The notes beneath the pieces were generated by a model. That model searched no databases. It was not told where the DNA came from and saw nothing but the letters and a program-made list of their open reading frames with translations. The translations under genes and the position numbers were made by a program. A stretch of DNA of 64,000 nucleotides from CAVUOA01 sp963742955. GTDB taxonomy: Bacteria > Bacteroidota > Ignavibacteria > Tepidaquicellales > OLB5. The stretch lies in the NCBI GenBank assembly GCA_963742955.1, contig CAVUOA010000008.1, forward strand, positions 1,922,001 through 1,986,000. The letters are read 5' to 3'. Shown piece after piece: positions 25,532 through 35,750 of this stretch. Within the stretch, counting starts at the first letter, position 1. The number at the start of each line of letters is the position of its first letter.

Positions 25532-26983
25532 TTATTTAAGTACTTCGGCTTTCTCAAGAAGCCATTCTTTATTCCTTACTTTGGCTTCCCGGATTTCTTC
25601 TTTAAATATTTGTTTGTCATAAGGTTTATGCCCTATTTTCATTTTAAGCATTTCGTTTAAAAATTTGATAAAATTCATGTGAATTTCTTTGATGTATCCT
25701 GATATAGATTGCGATTCCTGTATAAAATGCCTGAATGAATCAACCATAGAAATTGCCGCTTCAAAATAACCAAGTTCAAAATAAACCATAAGTGTTAGTA
25801 TTTTTACATCAAACTTGAAAACAAAGGTATCAAATTTAACACCGGATAAATAGCTTAAGGAATGTTCGAAATTACCCGTGTCAAAGCTTAAAAGAGACAT
25901 AGAAAAATTGTACATATTCTCTTTGTATTCGGGCAATAGATTTTCTATGTGTTTATTTATAAATCCTTCAACCCAGCCGTATTCCTTAAGCCTTAAAGCG
26001 TTTATTACAATGTTCCTGAACATATCCTGCGCTATGGGGCCGCCTTCAACAGAATTGTATACATCCCGCTCAAGCTGTTCTTTGTATATTTCGAGTAATG
26101 TGTACCGGTATTTGTTTTCATCTACTGACTGAAGCCGAACGCATGCATTTTCAAGGCACAGGTACATATTGTACTTTCCCCATCTGCTCAGTCTGCTTAG
26201 GCTCTTAGCGAGCAGGCGTCTGAATTCATTAAAATATTCTTCGTTTCTGTAATCGATAAGCAGGTTTATGTGGACAATAAAAAGCTCTGCAATCTCCGAG
26301 TTTTTATAATTGTTCTCTGTCAGGAATAATTTTAATTTTTCAAGGTCAAGATATTTTATCAGATTAAATGTAATATGGTTTAAAAAATCTGAGTTCAGGT
26401 TGTGGTTGAATACAACCATTTCTTCGATGTGCCTGTCAATTTCAAGAATGAAATAAAAAATGAAGTTAATACCCTCCATAGATAAGCTCCGGATGCTGCC
26501 CCTTGAATCGTTTAAACTCTGCGCTATTTCTCCCTGTAACTGCATAAGCCTGTACTGTCCCCGGAAATAATCTTTGTCAATTCCTCCTTCCTTAAGAATA
26601 TCTAAGCATTTTTCTATGTTTCTTTCAGATTGTTTGTAAAGCATTCTTTTATTGAGTTCTTCAGCAAGTATACGGTGAAATTCAAGACGGTTTCCAGTTA
26701 AACTTTTATGGACAAGATATTTTTCGCACAGCTTCATCAATCCTGAGAGCGTGTTCCTCATAACCTGGTCATTGTATTTGTTTCCCGGGTAAAGCTTTTC
26801 ATATATAAAATGTCTTGGCGGCTGGGGGAAATTAAAATCAGGATAATATGACTTTAATATTTTCAGTAACGGCAAATAGTCTCTTCCGTTTTTAAAATAA
26901 GCTGATTTAACAAACTTTTCAAAATCATTCAGCTCATCTTTTGAAAATGTTTTCAAAACTCCTGTAATTTTAGAGTTTAGCAT
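25532..26983 (-). CDS. Helical-repeat protein of unknown function, paralogue B
   Basis: 483 aa, same architecture as the 23662-25146 product. The N-terminal module is VLKTFSKDELNDFEKFVKSAYFKNGRDYLPLLKIL, followed by KYNDQVMRNTLSGLMKLCEKYL, helical repeats, and a C-terminal NKEWLLEKAEVLK matching HKDWVLKKAISLAKR in A. Identity is low, so the duplication is old. The 385 bases separating A and B hold only a doubtful small ORF. No signal peptide, so cytoplasmic. Function unknown. Confidence 0.7.
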   Translation of the reverse strand: MLNSKITGVLKTFSKDELNDFEKFVKSAYFKNGRDYLPLLKILKSYYPDFNFPQPPRHFIYEKLYPGNKYNDQVMRNTLSGLMKLCEKYLVHKSLTGNRLEFHRILAEELNKRMLYKQSERNIEKCLDILKEGGIDKDYFRGQYRLMQLQGEIAQSLNDSRGSIRSLSMEGINFIFYFILEIDRHIEEMVVFNHNLNSDFLNHITFNLIKYLDLEKLKLFLTENNYKNSEIAELFIVHINLLIDYRNEEYFNEFRRLLAKSLSRLSRWGKYNMYLCLENACVRLQSVDENKYRYTLLEIYKEQLERDVYNSVEGGPIAQDMFRNIVINALRLKEYGWVEGFINKHIENLLPEYKENMYNFSMSLLSFDTGNFEHSLSYLSGVKFDTFVFKFDVKILTLMVYFELGYFEAAISMVDSFRHFIQESQSISGYIKEIHMNFIKFLNEMLKMKIGHKPYDKQIFKEEIREAKVRNKEWLLEKAEVLK

Positions 26984-27163
26984 TTTTTGGGATTGTTGAT
27001 TACAAATTCCTCTAATATTTATTAATTTATTTAAATATTTAAATAAATCATATCACTATTTAGGTTATTTTATGGTTACATTTAAGATAAATTTTCTTTG
27101 TAAATCGCATAAAAGAGTTATAAATTGAACTAATAATATTAATAATAATTTAAAGATTTTTAA

Positions 27164-28910
27164 ATGAGACTCTTCCATAAGTTTCCGTTAATATTTTTTC
27201 TTGCTTTTATATTAATAATATTACGGAACAACAATTCCAATTCGCAGTGGTCTTCAGACCCAAATACCAATCTACAGGTATGTGATGTTTCGGGTGAACA
27301 GGCATTAACAAAAATTGCCGCCTGTCCGGACGGAGGATGCTATATAAGCTGGTTTGACCATCGCGGCAGCAGCTATGCTGTTTACCTGCAAAAGTTAAAT
27401 TCGCTTGGTGTTAAGCAGTTTGCTTCTGACGGTCTGCTTATCAGCAGTAATCCCCAAAACTCTTCGCTGGTTGATTATGACTTAATATGCGATGACAGCA
27501 ACAACGCAATTATTGCATTTACCGATATAAGAAACAGCAGCAGCATTAATCCATTTGCATACAAAATCAGTTCAGCCGGCACAATGCTCTGGGGAGCAAA
27601 CGGTGTAACATTATCAGACTCGGTTGATTCATACCAGCCGAACCCCAAAATTGTTCAGACGACCGACGGAAATTTTGTATTCGTGTGGAGAATAGGTTCG
27701 GGACCCATAAAAATTGCCATGCAAAAACTTAATTCTGCAGGTGTAAAACAGTGGGGAAGCGGTCACCCGCTTTATTTTACAACCGGTACAACCGAAAATT
27801 ATGACTGGCCTTCGGAGGTAGTTTCCGATAACGGAAGCGTAATACTTTACTGGTGCGGATACACCGGTTCGTTCTTAAGTCCCCAGAATTACAAACTGTA
27901 TGCTCAAAAAATTTCATCAACCGGTACAAGAGTATGGAACGGAACCCAGGATACGGTTTTTCACCTCGGCCACGTTTCGGGATTTTACACGCCGCTTGTG
28001 TTTCCTGACCAAAACAACGGAGCAATATTTGTTTGGCAGGATGACAGGTTCTCGACTAACGAAACAAATTCGTATGTGCAGAGAATCAATTCTGCGGGCG
28101 CGTTCTTATTCCCGGTCGATGGCTCTGCTGTTTCGGGAACTGCAGGCATGCTTAGGTTTGCCCCTACAGCGTCAATAATTCCTTCCACACAGGAAACATT
28201 TGTTTTCTGGCAGGAAAAAAATTCACTGCAATCGATGATTGGCGTTTACGGTCAGAAGTTCAATTCGTCAGGCACAAGGCAGTGGAATGATGCCGGTGTT
28301 GCATTCAAGCCGCTTGACGGGAACAGCTTTTCCAGCCTGGTATCTTACACAAAAGATACAAGCGTATTTGCATATTATCTTGAAATAGTTGGCGCCAACG
28401 GCGTTAATAAAAGCATTTAGAACGGGACCGAGCGGCGCAATAGGATGGGGCGGTTCGATAATTACACCGAGCAGTATTGTCAGTTCAAAAATCAGGATGT
28501 GGGCGGCGCTTTCGCCAAACGGAATGTCAATGATGTCATGGGAAGACCAGCGAAATGATGGTGGCGGTATTTACGCGCAGAATATTAATCTTGACGGAAC
28601 GTTCGGCAATCCGACAGGTATAATAAAAAATTCCGGCGGTGTGCCAGATGTGTATTCATTATCACAGAATTATCCAAACCCGTTTAACCCGGAGACAAAA
28701 ATAAAGTTTAATATTCCGGTTACGGGATATACAAAATTAAGTGTTTACGATGTTCTGGGCAGAGAAGAAGCAGTGCTCGTCAACGGAAATTTATCTGCGG
28801 GAAGTTATGAAATAAACTGGAATGCGTTAAACGTTCCGAGCGGAGTTTATTTCTATAAAATAACTTCCGGGGATTATACGGCGGTTAAGAAAATGATGCT
28901 AGTGAAATAA
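27164..28910 (+). CDS. Secreted protein with T9SS-type sorting domain (one frameshift)
   Basis: About 582 aa joined. Signal peptide (LIFFLAFILIILRNNNSNSQ), then repeated beta units of about 50-60 residues (YLQKLNSLGVKQFASDG, AMQKLNSAGVKQWGSG, YVQRINSAGAFLF, GQKFNSSGTRQWND), probably a propeller. A C-terminal sorting-like domain follows (NYPNPFNPETKIKFNIP... to SGVYFYKITSGDYTAVKKMMLVK). The frame breaks in AAAA at 28409-28412; with three A the reading is GVNKAFRTGPSGAIGWGG. Presumably exported through the outer membrane and retained on the surface or released. Own terminator at 28945. Confidence 0.8.
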
Positions 28911-28944
28911 ATAAGATTTTCCCTTTATCCTTCCTTTTAATTGG

Positions 28945-28983
28945 CCTGCCGGGTGAAGAAATTCATCCGGCAGGTTTTTTATT
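28945..28983 (+). terminator. Rho-independent terminator
   Basis: CCTGCCGGGTGAA pairs with TTCATCCGGCAGG (one mismatch) around a short loop, followed by TTTTTTATT. It ends transcription of the 27164-28910 secreted protein gene. Confidence 0.9.
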
Positions 28984-29081
28984 TGTATATATTTGGGATT
29001 TTTGAAAAACATATCTCTATTTTATATTTCCCAAACTTATATTACATTTATGTAATTATGCATGTTCAGAAAATAAATTAA

Positions 29082-31196
29082 ATGAAGAATACTGCACGAA
29101 AATTCATCTTCACTTTTTTATTAATAAGTTTATTAATACCTGTTTCCGCATATCCGCAGATGTTCATTGCCAGGTGTCCGCTGGATTCTGTTTCATCTCC
29201 CAAAGACGGAGATAATCTCCAAAATCATCCTTTGCTTCCCACTTCCGGTGTTTTAAAAGTACTTATTATCTACTGCCAGTTCATTGATGATTATTTTAAC
29301 TATCCGCCCTACAGCGATATGTGGCCGTGGGATTTGGGTAAAGTGCCCGATTGGGCTATGAAAACTGTTACGCGTTCAACCGGTGAAGTCTGGTCTAACC
29401 CTAGTCTTACAGGATATTTTAATGATATGTCACGCGGAAAGCTTAAAATTATCGGAGATGTATGCCCCAAGCTGATTGTGCCGAGACTCCCGTCTTATTA
29501 TTACAGCAATCTTGCAGGTTACAATATTTCTTATCTTACAAAAGAAATCCTCGATAAAGCCGACCCTTATGTTAATTATTCCGATTACGATAACTATGAC
29601 CCCGATGATTACAATCATAACGGCATCTATAACGAACCTGACGGCACTGTTGATATGATTATAATTTGTTTCCGCAGCATACCGATTGGAATTTGGAATA
29701 TAGATGACGCAGGGTATTACAGCGGAATAGCATCATTGACAGGCACACATACCACATTTCCTGACAGCGTAAGTTATATTGTGCGGGACGGAGTGAAAAT
29801 AAAAGCAGGTGTGCACGGCTCCGGCACATTTCAGCATGAAATATATGACCCCGACGGACAGCTTCATATTATGGCTCATGAAATCGGGCATTACTATTTT
29901 AACGGTTCAATTGGTCATCTCTATGGAACGGGCTATTACACATTAATGAGCGGTATTGGCTGCGGTATTATGTCAGGCTTTGAAAGAGAAATTCTCGGCT
30001 GGGTTCAGCCAATAACTGTTACACATAACATGACTAACGTTGCGCTCACTGATGCAATTACTACAGGCTGTGTTTACAAAATACCTGTTCCGAATCCTCC
30101 TCACAATTACCCGCTTAATTTATATGTGGAAAATTACCAGTCAAATAGTTTTTATACAACACGCTGGCAGAGGAGCAACGTTTGGGGTCCTAATCTTCAA
30201 AATACAGGAGTTATTATTTCGGAAGCGAACAGCCAGGTATATCTTTCAGATATAAAATGCGCGGACGGAAAATGGGACTGGAACAGAAGGATGCACTTAT
30301 GGTTTCATCCGTGGATTTTAAAAGACTGGCTTTACGATTATCCTTTTAAGCATGCTGCGCCAAATCCCGATTCCGGCGGGATGAATGAAATGGAAGCTCT
30401 TGGTTTAAAAGTAAACAGGGATGACGCAAGTATCAGAGCAGACCACCCTGATGCGTTAGGCGACGCACAGGATTTTTACAATATTGGTTACAATGACGTA
30501 TATTCAACATGGAGTAACCCCGGATTGTATCCGTACAGTACTGCACACATCGGCATTGAACTGACACGGCAGGTTTTCAATACAATTTATGCAAATTTCT
30601 ACGTGGAGGGGAATACAGAAATTCTTGCAAAGCCCTCTAAACCCCAGCTGTATAAAATAGAACTCGTTAATAACAACTATCCTAAAATCACATGGTTCGA
30701 AAGACGGGAACCTGACCTTGTAAAATATTACATTTACAGGAAATCGGGTATTTCAGGTGCGTGGAATCAAATTTCAGAAACTTCACAGAATGTTCATGAA
30801 TACACTGACCAAACGGCAGTTGGCGATACTGTATTCTATAAAATACAGTCACAGGATAACCAGGGCAAGCTCTCCTGTTTTTCTGATGAGGTAAGTATTG
30901 GTGACGGCAGACCTACGCCGCCGGTAAAAGTCTATACGTTTTCACTTGACCAGAATTACCCAAACCCGTTTAACCCTGTTACAAGCATTTCTTTCAGCTT
31001 GCCGAAACAGTCATTTGTGAAGCTTAAGGTTTACAATGTTCTTGGCGCAGAAGTGGCTGATATTTTCGAAGGGGTTTTATCCGCCGGCAAACATGAGTTC
31101 CGGTGGAACGGCACAAACTATCCAAGCGGTGTGTATTTCTACAGGTTAGAAACTCCCGGTTTAACTTTAAGCCGGAAAATGGTTTTTGCAAAATAA
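29082..31196 (+). CDS. Secreted M6-family metalloprotease with T9SS-type sorting domain
   Basis: 704 aa. Signal peptide about 1-26 (FIFTFLLISLLIPVSAYPQ). The peptidase domain has the zinc motif H266-E267-x-x-H270 (MAHEIGHYYF) and a following MSG turn (LMSGIGCGIMSG), as in immune-inhibitor-A/M6 peptidases. A fibronectin-like region (about 515-610, PSKPQLYKIELVNNNYPKITWFE) precedes a complete C-terminal sorting domain (QNYPNPFNPVTSISFSLP... SGVYFYRLETPGLTLSRKM). It is likely an extracellular protease for polymeric protein. The gene is intact and follows the terminator at 28945; the next secreted gene starts 54 bases after its stop. Confidence 0.88.
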   Translation: MKNTARKFIFTFLLISLLIPVSAYPQMFIARCPLDSVSSPKDGDNLQNHPLLPTSGVLKVLIIYCQFIDDYFNYPPYSDMWPWDLGKVPDWAMKTVTRSTGEVWSNPSLTGYFNDMSRGKLKIIGDVCPKLIVPRLPSYYYSNLAGYNISYLTKEILDKADPYVNYSDYDNYDPDDYNHNGIYNEPDGTVDMIIICFRSIPIGIWNIDDAGYYSGIASLTGTHTTFPDSVSYIVRDGVKIKAGVHGSGTFQHEIYDPDGQLHIMAHEIGHYYFNGSIGHLYGTGYYTLMSGIGCGIMSGFEREILGWVQPITVTHNMTNVALTDAITTGCVYKIPVPNPPHNYPLNLYVENYQSNSFYTTRWQRSNVWGPNLQNTGVIISEANSQVYLSDIKCADGKWDWNRRMHLWFHPWILKDWLYDYPFKHAAPNPDSGGMNEMEALGLKVNRDDASIRADHPDALGDAQDFYNIGYNDVYSTWSNPGLYPYSTAHIGIELTRQVFNTIYANFYVEGNTEILAKPSKPQLYKIELVNNNYPKITWFERREPDLVKYYIYRKSGISGAWNQISETSQNVHEYTDQTAVGDTVFYKIQSQDNQGKLSCFSDEVSIGDGRPTPPVKVYTFSLDQNYPNPFNPVTSISFSLPKQSFVKLKVYNVLGAEVADIFEGVLSAGKHEFRWNGTNYPSGVYFYRLETPGLTLSRKMVFAK

Positions 31197-31250
31197 CTGT
31201 ATTCTCTGTTCTTTTTAAATTATCTTTATTCACGCAGAAAAGAGAAAGCT

Positions 31251-32788
31251 ATGAAAAACACTTCATATCATTTTGCCCTATCGGTATTGTTTTTTTTCAC
31301 TTTTATTTCATGCTATAACACTTCAGGGCAGGATATTCAATTAACAAAAATCGGAAATACTTCTTATGTGAACGCATTTAATTCAGGGAAACTTGTGTTT
31401 AAGGTTCCTGCATCCGGTGAAACCGTTACCGGAGACAATTCAATAAACCCATCAAGCGAAAAACCATTCAGCATAAATTCATTCAACTGGGTTTTAAAAT
31501 TTACAGCGTCCAACAAAGTGTTCAAAGATGTATCATTTGCAAATACGCAGGTGGGGTATATTGTTACAGAGCTGGGAGCGGTGTATAAAACAACTGACGG
31601 CGGTGATAACTGGGCGCTGAAAATGAATCTCGGCTTTCCATATTACTGGTACGGAGTTCACGCTCTTTCACCCGATACTGTTATCATATCCGGTTTTAAT
31701 AACCAGGGGGCAATCAGCAGCGGTGTTGTAAGATGGTCATTTAACGGCGGCGATAACTGGACACCGGATATAATACTAAGGATTGCAAGTGGTGTCGGCT
31801 GGCTTGATAGAGTTCATTTTTTCAATCAAAGTACAGGGATTGTTTTTGCAGGCTTATCGGGTGCAGTACATTATACAACAACCGGCGGAAAAGATTCAAC
31901 ATCATGGAATTACGTTCAGGTTAATCAAGACATGGGGTGGTTTGCCGGAAACTATGACTTTCAAAGCACAGGAAATATTTATGCAACCGGAATTCATCTG
32001 GCTAAGAGCACAAATTCCGGTGTTAATTGGGTAAGCGGTCCTTCTGCCGATGGGGTGTTTGACGGCGGAATAGATTTTCTTGATGAAAATAATTTGTACG
32101 GCTGGACAGGCGGAGGACAAATTTCTAGTCCTGTATCGGGATGGATGCACAGAACAACAGACGGAGGACTCACTTGGGGCAGCAGGTTATTTGATTTTCC
32201 ATATCCAATACGTGCTGTTAAATTTTATGATACTAATCTTGGTCTTGCTGTTGGAGGCAACCTTTACCAGGAAGCAGGCGGCATTTACAGCACAACAAAC
32301 GGGGGATTGAACTGGAATCTTGATATCAGCACTTCCGCTGAAATGTTTTCTCTTGATACAAAAGCAGTATCCGCCGATTCAGCAGATATCTGGTGTGCCG
32401 GTTCTACAGGCGGGGGAACAGGCTATACAGGAAAGCTGTATAAAACCCGCGCAGCTATTGTTACAGGAATACAAAATACCGGGGCGGTACGTGCCTGGGA
32501 GGTTTGTATTATACCAGAATTATCCGAACCCGTTTAATCCGGTTACAAAAATTAAATTTGATGTTCCTTCTGCAGAATCAATGGCATTCCGCCAGTGGCG
32601 GATTTGATATGCGGTTAGCAGTTTATGACATCCTTGGTAAAGAAGTTTCATTGCTTTTCCGGGGTAAAATAAACCCTGGAACATATGAGATAAACTGGAA
32701 TGCTGCTGATTTTCCAAGCGGAATATATTTTTATAAATTAACTGCGGGAAATTATACTTCAGTTAAAAAGATGATTCTTATAAAATAA
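31251..32788 (+). CDS. Ycf48-like secreted propeller with T9SS-type domain (two frame changes)
   Basis: About 510 aa joined. After a signal peptide come propeller blades of the Ycf48/BNR sort: VYKTTDGGDNWALKM, NQSTGIVFAGLSG, TTDGGLTWGSRLF, STTNGGLNWNLD. The tail is the sorting domain (LYQNYPNPFNPVTKIKFDVP ... VYDILGKEV ... SGIYFYKLTAGNYTSVKKMILIK). One frame change lies near 32490. The second, near 32590, coincides with a 15-bp palindrome TCCGCCA-G-TGGCGGA inserted in the loop between the first strands of the domain. In this family the repeats probably form a beta-propeller for binding; enzymatic activity is not expected. Confidence 0.75.
32588..32602. repeat. 15-bp palindrome inside the sorting-domain coding region
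   Basis: TCCGCCA-G-TGGCGGA is a perfect 7+1+7 palindrome. It lies between the codons for FDVPSAES and LAVYDILG, where homologues have only four to six loop residues. Confidence 0.75.
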
Positions 32789-32800
32789 AAAGATAAATTT

Positions 32801-33346
32801 ATGATCCCTGAAAAAGTTACTAATTATTATAACTTGCTCGTACAATGGATGGCTTACTACGGATTTTCGCAAATATCGGTTCACACCGAAGCCGGTGTTG
32901 ACCGAGTATTTAAGCGCAGCCGTTTTGAGGCTACAAAATTCGGGACTGTTGATGTTTACTGCTGCGCCAAATATTTTGAAAACGCAGGAGCTAATACATT
33001 AAAGGAATTCAGCGCCAAAATGTTTGACCTTGCAATGAAACACCGCTCGGGCGCTGCGCTCGGATTCGGCGCAATGCTGGTTGTACACCCGCTAATTGTT
33101 ACCGAAAATATTTCACAGGAAATTTATAAAGAAATAAGGCAATACTGCCCAAAGCATTTCGCTGCAAATGAATTTCCGGTTATTATTGACCTTGCAACCG
33201 GTTACGTTTATTATTATGAACAAACGCCATTATGGGGCTCGGCGTATTATGCAGGATTCAGGAAAGAAAGCTACGAGTTTTTTTCACCTAAATCGTGGGA
33301 AGCTGTGAGCAAAGTCCCGGCTGAACCTAAGACTGCTTATAAATAG
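32801..33346 (+). CDS. Conserved-looking hypothetical cytoplasmic protein
   Basis: 181 aa, intact, no signal peptide. Mixed alpha/beta composition with an aromatic-rich C-terminal half (TGYVYYYEQTPLWGSAYYAGFRKESYEFFSPKSW). A central hydrophobic segment (GAALGFGAMLVVHPLIVT) is probably a buried strand-helix, not a membrane span. Starts 12 bases after the preceding secreted gene with an A-rich leader. No family is recognised. Converges with plsY across a shared terminator. Confidence 0.6.
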   Translation: MIPEKVTNYYNLLVQWMAYYGFSQISVHTEAGVDRVFKRSRFEATKFGTVDVYCCAKYFENAGANTLKEFSAKMFDLAMKHRSGAALGFGAMLVVHPLIVTENISQEIYKEIRQYCPKHFAANEFPVIIDLATGYVYYYEQTPLWGSAYYAGFRKESYEFFSPKSWEAVSKVPAEPKTAYK

Positions 33347-33347
33347 A

Positions 33348-33375
33348 AAATGCCGGATTATTACTTCCGGCATTT
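33348..33375. terminator. Bidirectional terminator between the 32801 gene and plsY
   Basis: AAATGCCGGA pairs with TCCGGCATTT; A-rich and T-rich flanks on both sides let it work for both converging genes. Confidence 0.7.
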
Positions 33376-33391
33376 GAAAATCTTCTTTTCG

Positions 33392-34111
33392 TTAAACCTG
33401 GTCTATGTGTTTTTTCTCCCTTTTGAATGGAGCTTTGATTTTTATTAGTCTTATTTTCCACCAGTTTTCAAACCTGTTTTCTTCGCCTGTAAGCAGGCGT
33501 TTTATATTTCCGCGGTGGTTATAAGTCAGAAACGCCGCAACTGCAAGGCTGAAATATATCAGAGTGTGATAACCGTTAATATCAACGTTAAAGCAGTGTT
33601 CACGGATTAACATAACAATCGGAAATGCAAATGCTGCAGATATAGAACCAAGCGATACATAACCGGAAGAAAAAAGCACAATAACAAATACACCGATTGC
33701 AATTGTTGCATCTACCGGAGCAAGGCTGACAAGCATTCCTGCGGCAGTGTTTATTCCTTTTCCGCCTTTAAAGCCTGCAAAGATTGTCCAAACATGACCT
33801 GCAATAGCGGCTATACCTGCAATGATTTGAACTAAAGTGAAATCCGTAAACGGTGTTATGTTTTCAAACGGCAGTTTCGCATAAAACAATCTTGAAATCA
33901 GAAGAGTTGCAATTAATCCTTTACCGATATCAATTGCCTGAACCAGCGCGCCGAGTTTCCAGCCTAAAACGCGGAATGCATTTGTGCTTCCCATGTTCTT
34001 GCTTCCGTGATTGCGCGGGTCAATTCCCTTGAAATACTTTCCTATAAGCATAGCCGTCGGGAATGCCCCAACAAGGTAACTAAACACTACTACAAGAATA
34101 AGTGATAACAT
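33392..34111 (-). CDS. plsY: Acyl-phosphate:glycerol-3-phosphate acyltransferase
   Basis: 239-aa integral inner-membrane enzyme that transfers acyl from acyl-phosphate (made by PlsX, encoded at 57.2 kb) to glycerol-3-phosphate (made by GpsA, 22.6 kb). Signature motifs: YLVGAFPTAMLIGK, GSKNMGSTNAFRVLG (motif 1), GHVWTIFAGFKGGKGINTAAG (motif 2), and a NHRGNIKRLLTGEENR C-terminal loop (motif 3). Five or more membrane spans. The roughly 30-residue basic extension at the C-terminus is somewhat longer than usual. Confidence 0.96.
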   Translation of the reverse strand: MLSLILVVVFSYLVGAFPTAMLIGKYFKGIDPRNHGSKNMGSTNAFRVLGWKLGALVQAIDIGKGLIATLLISRLFYAKLPFENITPFTDFTLVQIIAGIAAIAGHVWTIFAGFKGGKGINTAAGMLVSLAPVDATIAIGVFVIVLFSSGYVSLGSISAAFAFPIVMLIREHCFNVDINGYHTLIYFSLAVAAFLTYNHRGNIKRLLTGEENRFENWWKIRLIKIKAPFKREKKHIDQV

Positions 34112-34167
34112 TAATAGATAAAAGGATTATTTATAAAAAATTATTAAACTTAAAAACTTCAGAAAAT

Positions 34168-34410
34168 TCAATTGACTGATTCTATTCTCTTAATTTCCGG
34201 AACTTCGTGCATTATTGCTCTTTCGATTCCTGCTCTTAGAGTCATTGTACGCATCGCGCAGTTGTCACATGCGCCAATTAGCCTTACTTCAACAATACCG
34301 TCATCCGTTACATTAACCAGTTCAACATCACCTCCGTCTTGCTGCAAATAGGGTCTTATATGTTCCAAAACCAGCCTGATTTTGGATTTGACCTCAGCCA
34401 GATTTTCCAT
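34168..34410 (-). CDS. NifU C-terminal domain Fe-S scaffold/carrier
   Basis: 80 aa, a stand-alone NifU_C (Nfu) domain: VLEHIRPYLQQDGGDVELVNV and the cluster-binding C-x-x-C motif GACDNCAMRTMTLRAGIE. It holds or transfers a 4Fe-4S cluster at a dimer interface. It lies 100 bases downstream of the mrp gene on the same strand. Mrp is also an Fe-S carrier, so the two form a likely cluster-delivery unit. Confidence 0.92.
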   Translation of the reverse strand: MENLAEVKSKIRLVLEHIRPYLQQDGGDVELVNVTDDGIVEVRLIGACDNCAMRTMTLRAGIERAIMHEVPEIKRIESVN

Positions 34411-34510
34411 TAGTCCATTGCCAAAGTTACTTAAATACCATTCAATTTAAGTTAAAAAAGGATTAAATGAAAGTAACTCTGTATACCGTGAATAGTGATT
34501 TAACACGGTT

Positions 34511-35371
34511 TTACAGCGAAATATCAATTTTTGGTTTCTGTGACACATCACTGCCAAACTTTTTAAGGTTGGCATCAAGATTTCTTGCTACAGCAATAAA
34601 TTGCTTTGCCTGTTCAGATTCAGGTTCTTTCAGCACAATAGGTTTGCCCTCGTCACCGGCAATCCTTACATTTGTATTGAGCGAAATATCTCCGAGGAAA
34701 TTGATTCCAAGTTCTTTGCTTAAGCGTTCGCCTCCGCCTTTGCCGAATATATATTCCTTCGAGCCGTCAGGATTTAAGTAATAGCTCATGTTTTCAATAA
34801 TTCCAAGTACTGGTACGTTTACTTTTGAAAACATATTTGCGCCCTTGCGCGCATCGGCAAGTGATATATCCTGCGGAGTTGTAACTATTAAAGCGCCGGA
34901 AAGGGGAATTGTCTGTACGAGAGTTAACTGTATATCACCTGTTCCCGGAGGCATATCATATATAAGATAATCAAGCTCGCCCCAGAGAACATCTGTTATA
35001 AATTGCTTTAAGGCGCTTGAAGCCATCGGACCGCGCCACACGATTGCATCGGCTTCATCAACTAAAAAACCAATTGACATCAGTTTAAGCCCGTATTTTA
35101 GAAGCGGGATAAGCATCGATTTGGTTTCCAGCTTCATAACTTTGGGTTTTTCATTAACACCCAGCATCATGGGAATCGAGGGACCGTAAATATCGGCATC
35201 AATTAAGCCGACTTTGAATCCTTCTTTTACAAGCGCAACTGCAAGGTTAACTGCTACAGTTGATTTGCCCACGCCGCCTTTGCCTGATGCAACCGCAATT
35301 GTATGTTTTACCCCCGGTAAAATTTGTTCCTGCATTGCTGCCTGATTTGGAAAATTTTGTGTATCTGCCAT
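34511..35371 (-). CDS. mrp: Mrp/ApbC P-loop ATPase, Fe-S cluster carrier
   Basis: 286 aa. Deviant Walker A is near residues 31-40 (ASGKGGVGKSTVAVNLA), then DADIYGPSIPMMLG, DYLIYDMPPGTGDIQLTL, TTPQDISLADARKG, and a typical ENMSY motif. The family binds and transfers Fe-S clusters in the cytoplasm. The N-terminal DUF59 domain of many homologues is missing, so this is the short form. The region also lacks the usual C-x-x-C after ENMSY (here it reads YYLNPDGSKEYIFG). That could weaken cluster binding. Confidence 0.93.
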   Translation of the reverse strand: MADTQNFPNQAAMQEQILPGVKHTIAVASGKGGVGKSTVAVNLAVALVKEGFKVGLIDADIYGPSIPMMLGVNEKPKVMKLETKSMLIPLLKYGLKLMSIGFLVDEADAIVWRGPMASSALKQFITDVLWGELDYLIYDMPPGTGDIQLTLVQTIPLSGALIVTTPQDISLADARKGANMFSKVNVPVLGIIENMSYYLNPDGSKEYIFGKGGGERLSKELGINFLGDISLNTNVRIAGDEGKPIVLKEPESEQAKQFIAVARNLDANLKKFGSDVSQKPKIDISL

Positions 35372-35750
35372 TATTAAATTAAGATTATCAACAAATATAA
35401 AGATTTATAAATTCAAATTTCAGAACAAAATGAAGGGATATGTCATTCCCGCTCAAGAGCGGAGTGTTTTGAGTGTTTTGAGTGCGGAGATGAAAATATC
35501 AGTTTTTTCTTCAAAAAGGGGTACGAAGAAAAACTTATGTCATCCCTGCGAAAGCAGGGATCCGATTAAAGTAATATTTTAAAATTCTTCACAAACCGGA
35601 TTCCCGCCTGCGCGGGAATGACGTTGTAATTTCCTCCGTTGTTTGTGATGCCTGCCTCGATAACCCCGAGGTTACTTATAACTTCTTAAATATATTCCCG
35701 TTTGCTAATGCCTACCTGGCTTGACCGTTCTCACCAACAACAGAATGATA
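35372..35750. other. Intergenic repeat cluster
   Basis: No gene seen. At least three REP-like elements occur: 35442-35463, 35539-35564 (GTCATCCCTGCGAAAGCAGGGATCC) and 35598-35622 (GGATTCCCGC/GCGGGAATGAC). A GTGTTTTGA direct repeat lies near 35465. A long diverged GTTGTTTGTG...CACCAACAAC element runs from 35637 to 35744 with a 21-bp CCTGCC-starting insert. Confidence 0.7.

Noticed and set aside
25469..25660. Plus-strand ORF of 63 codons
   Set aside because: It lies mainly antisense to the end of paralogue B and has no ribosome site or family match.
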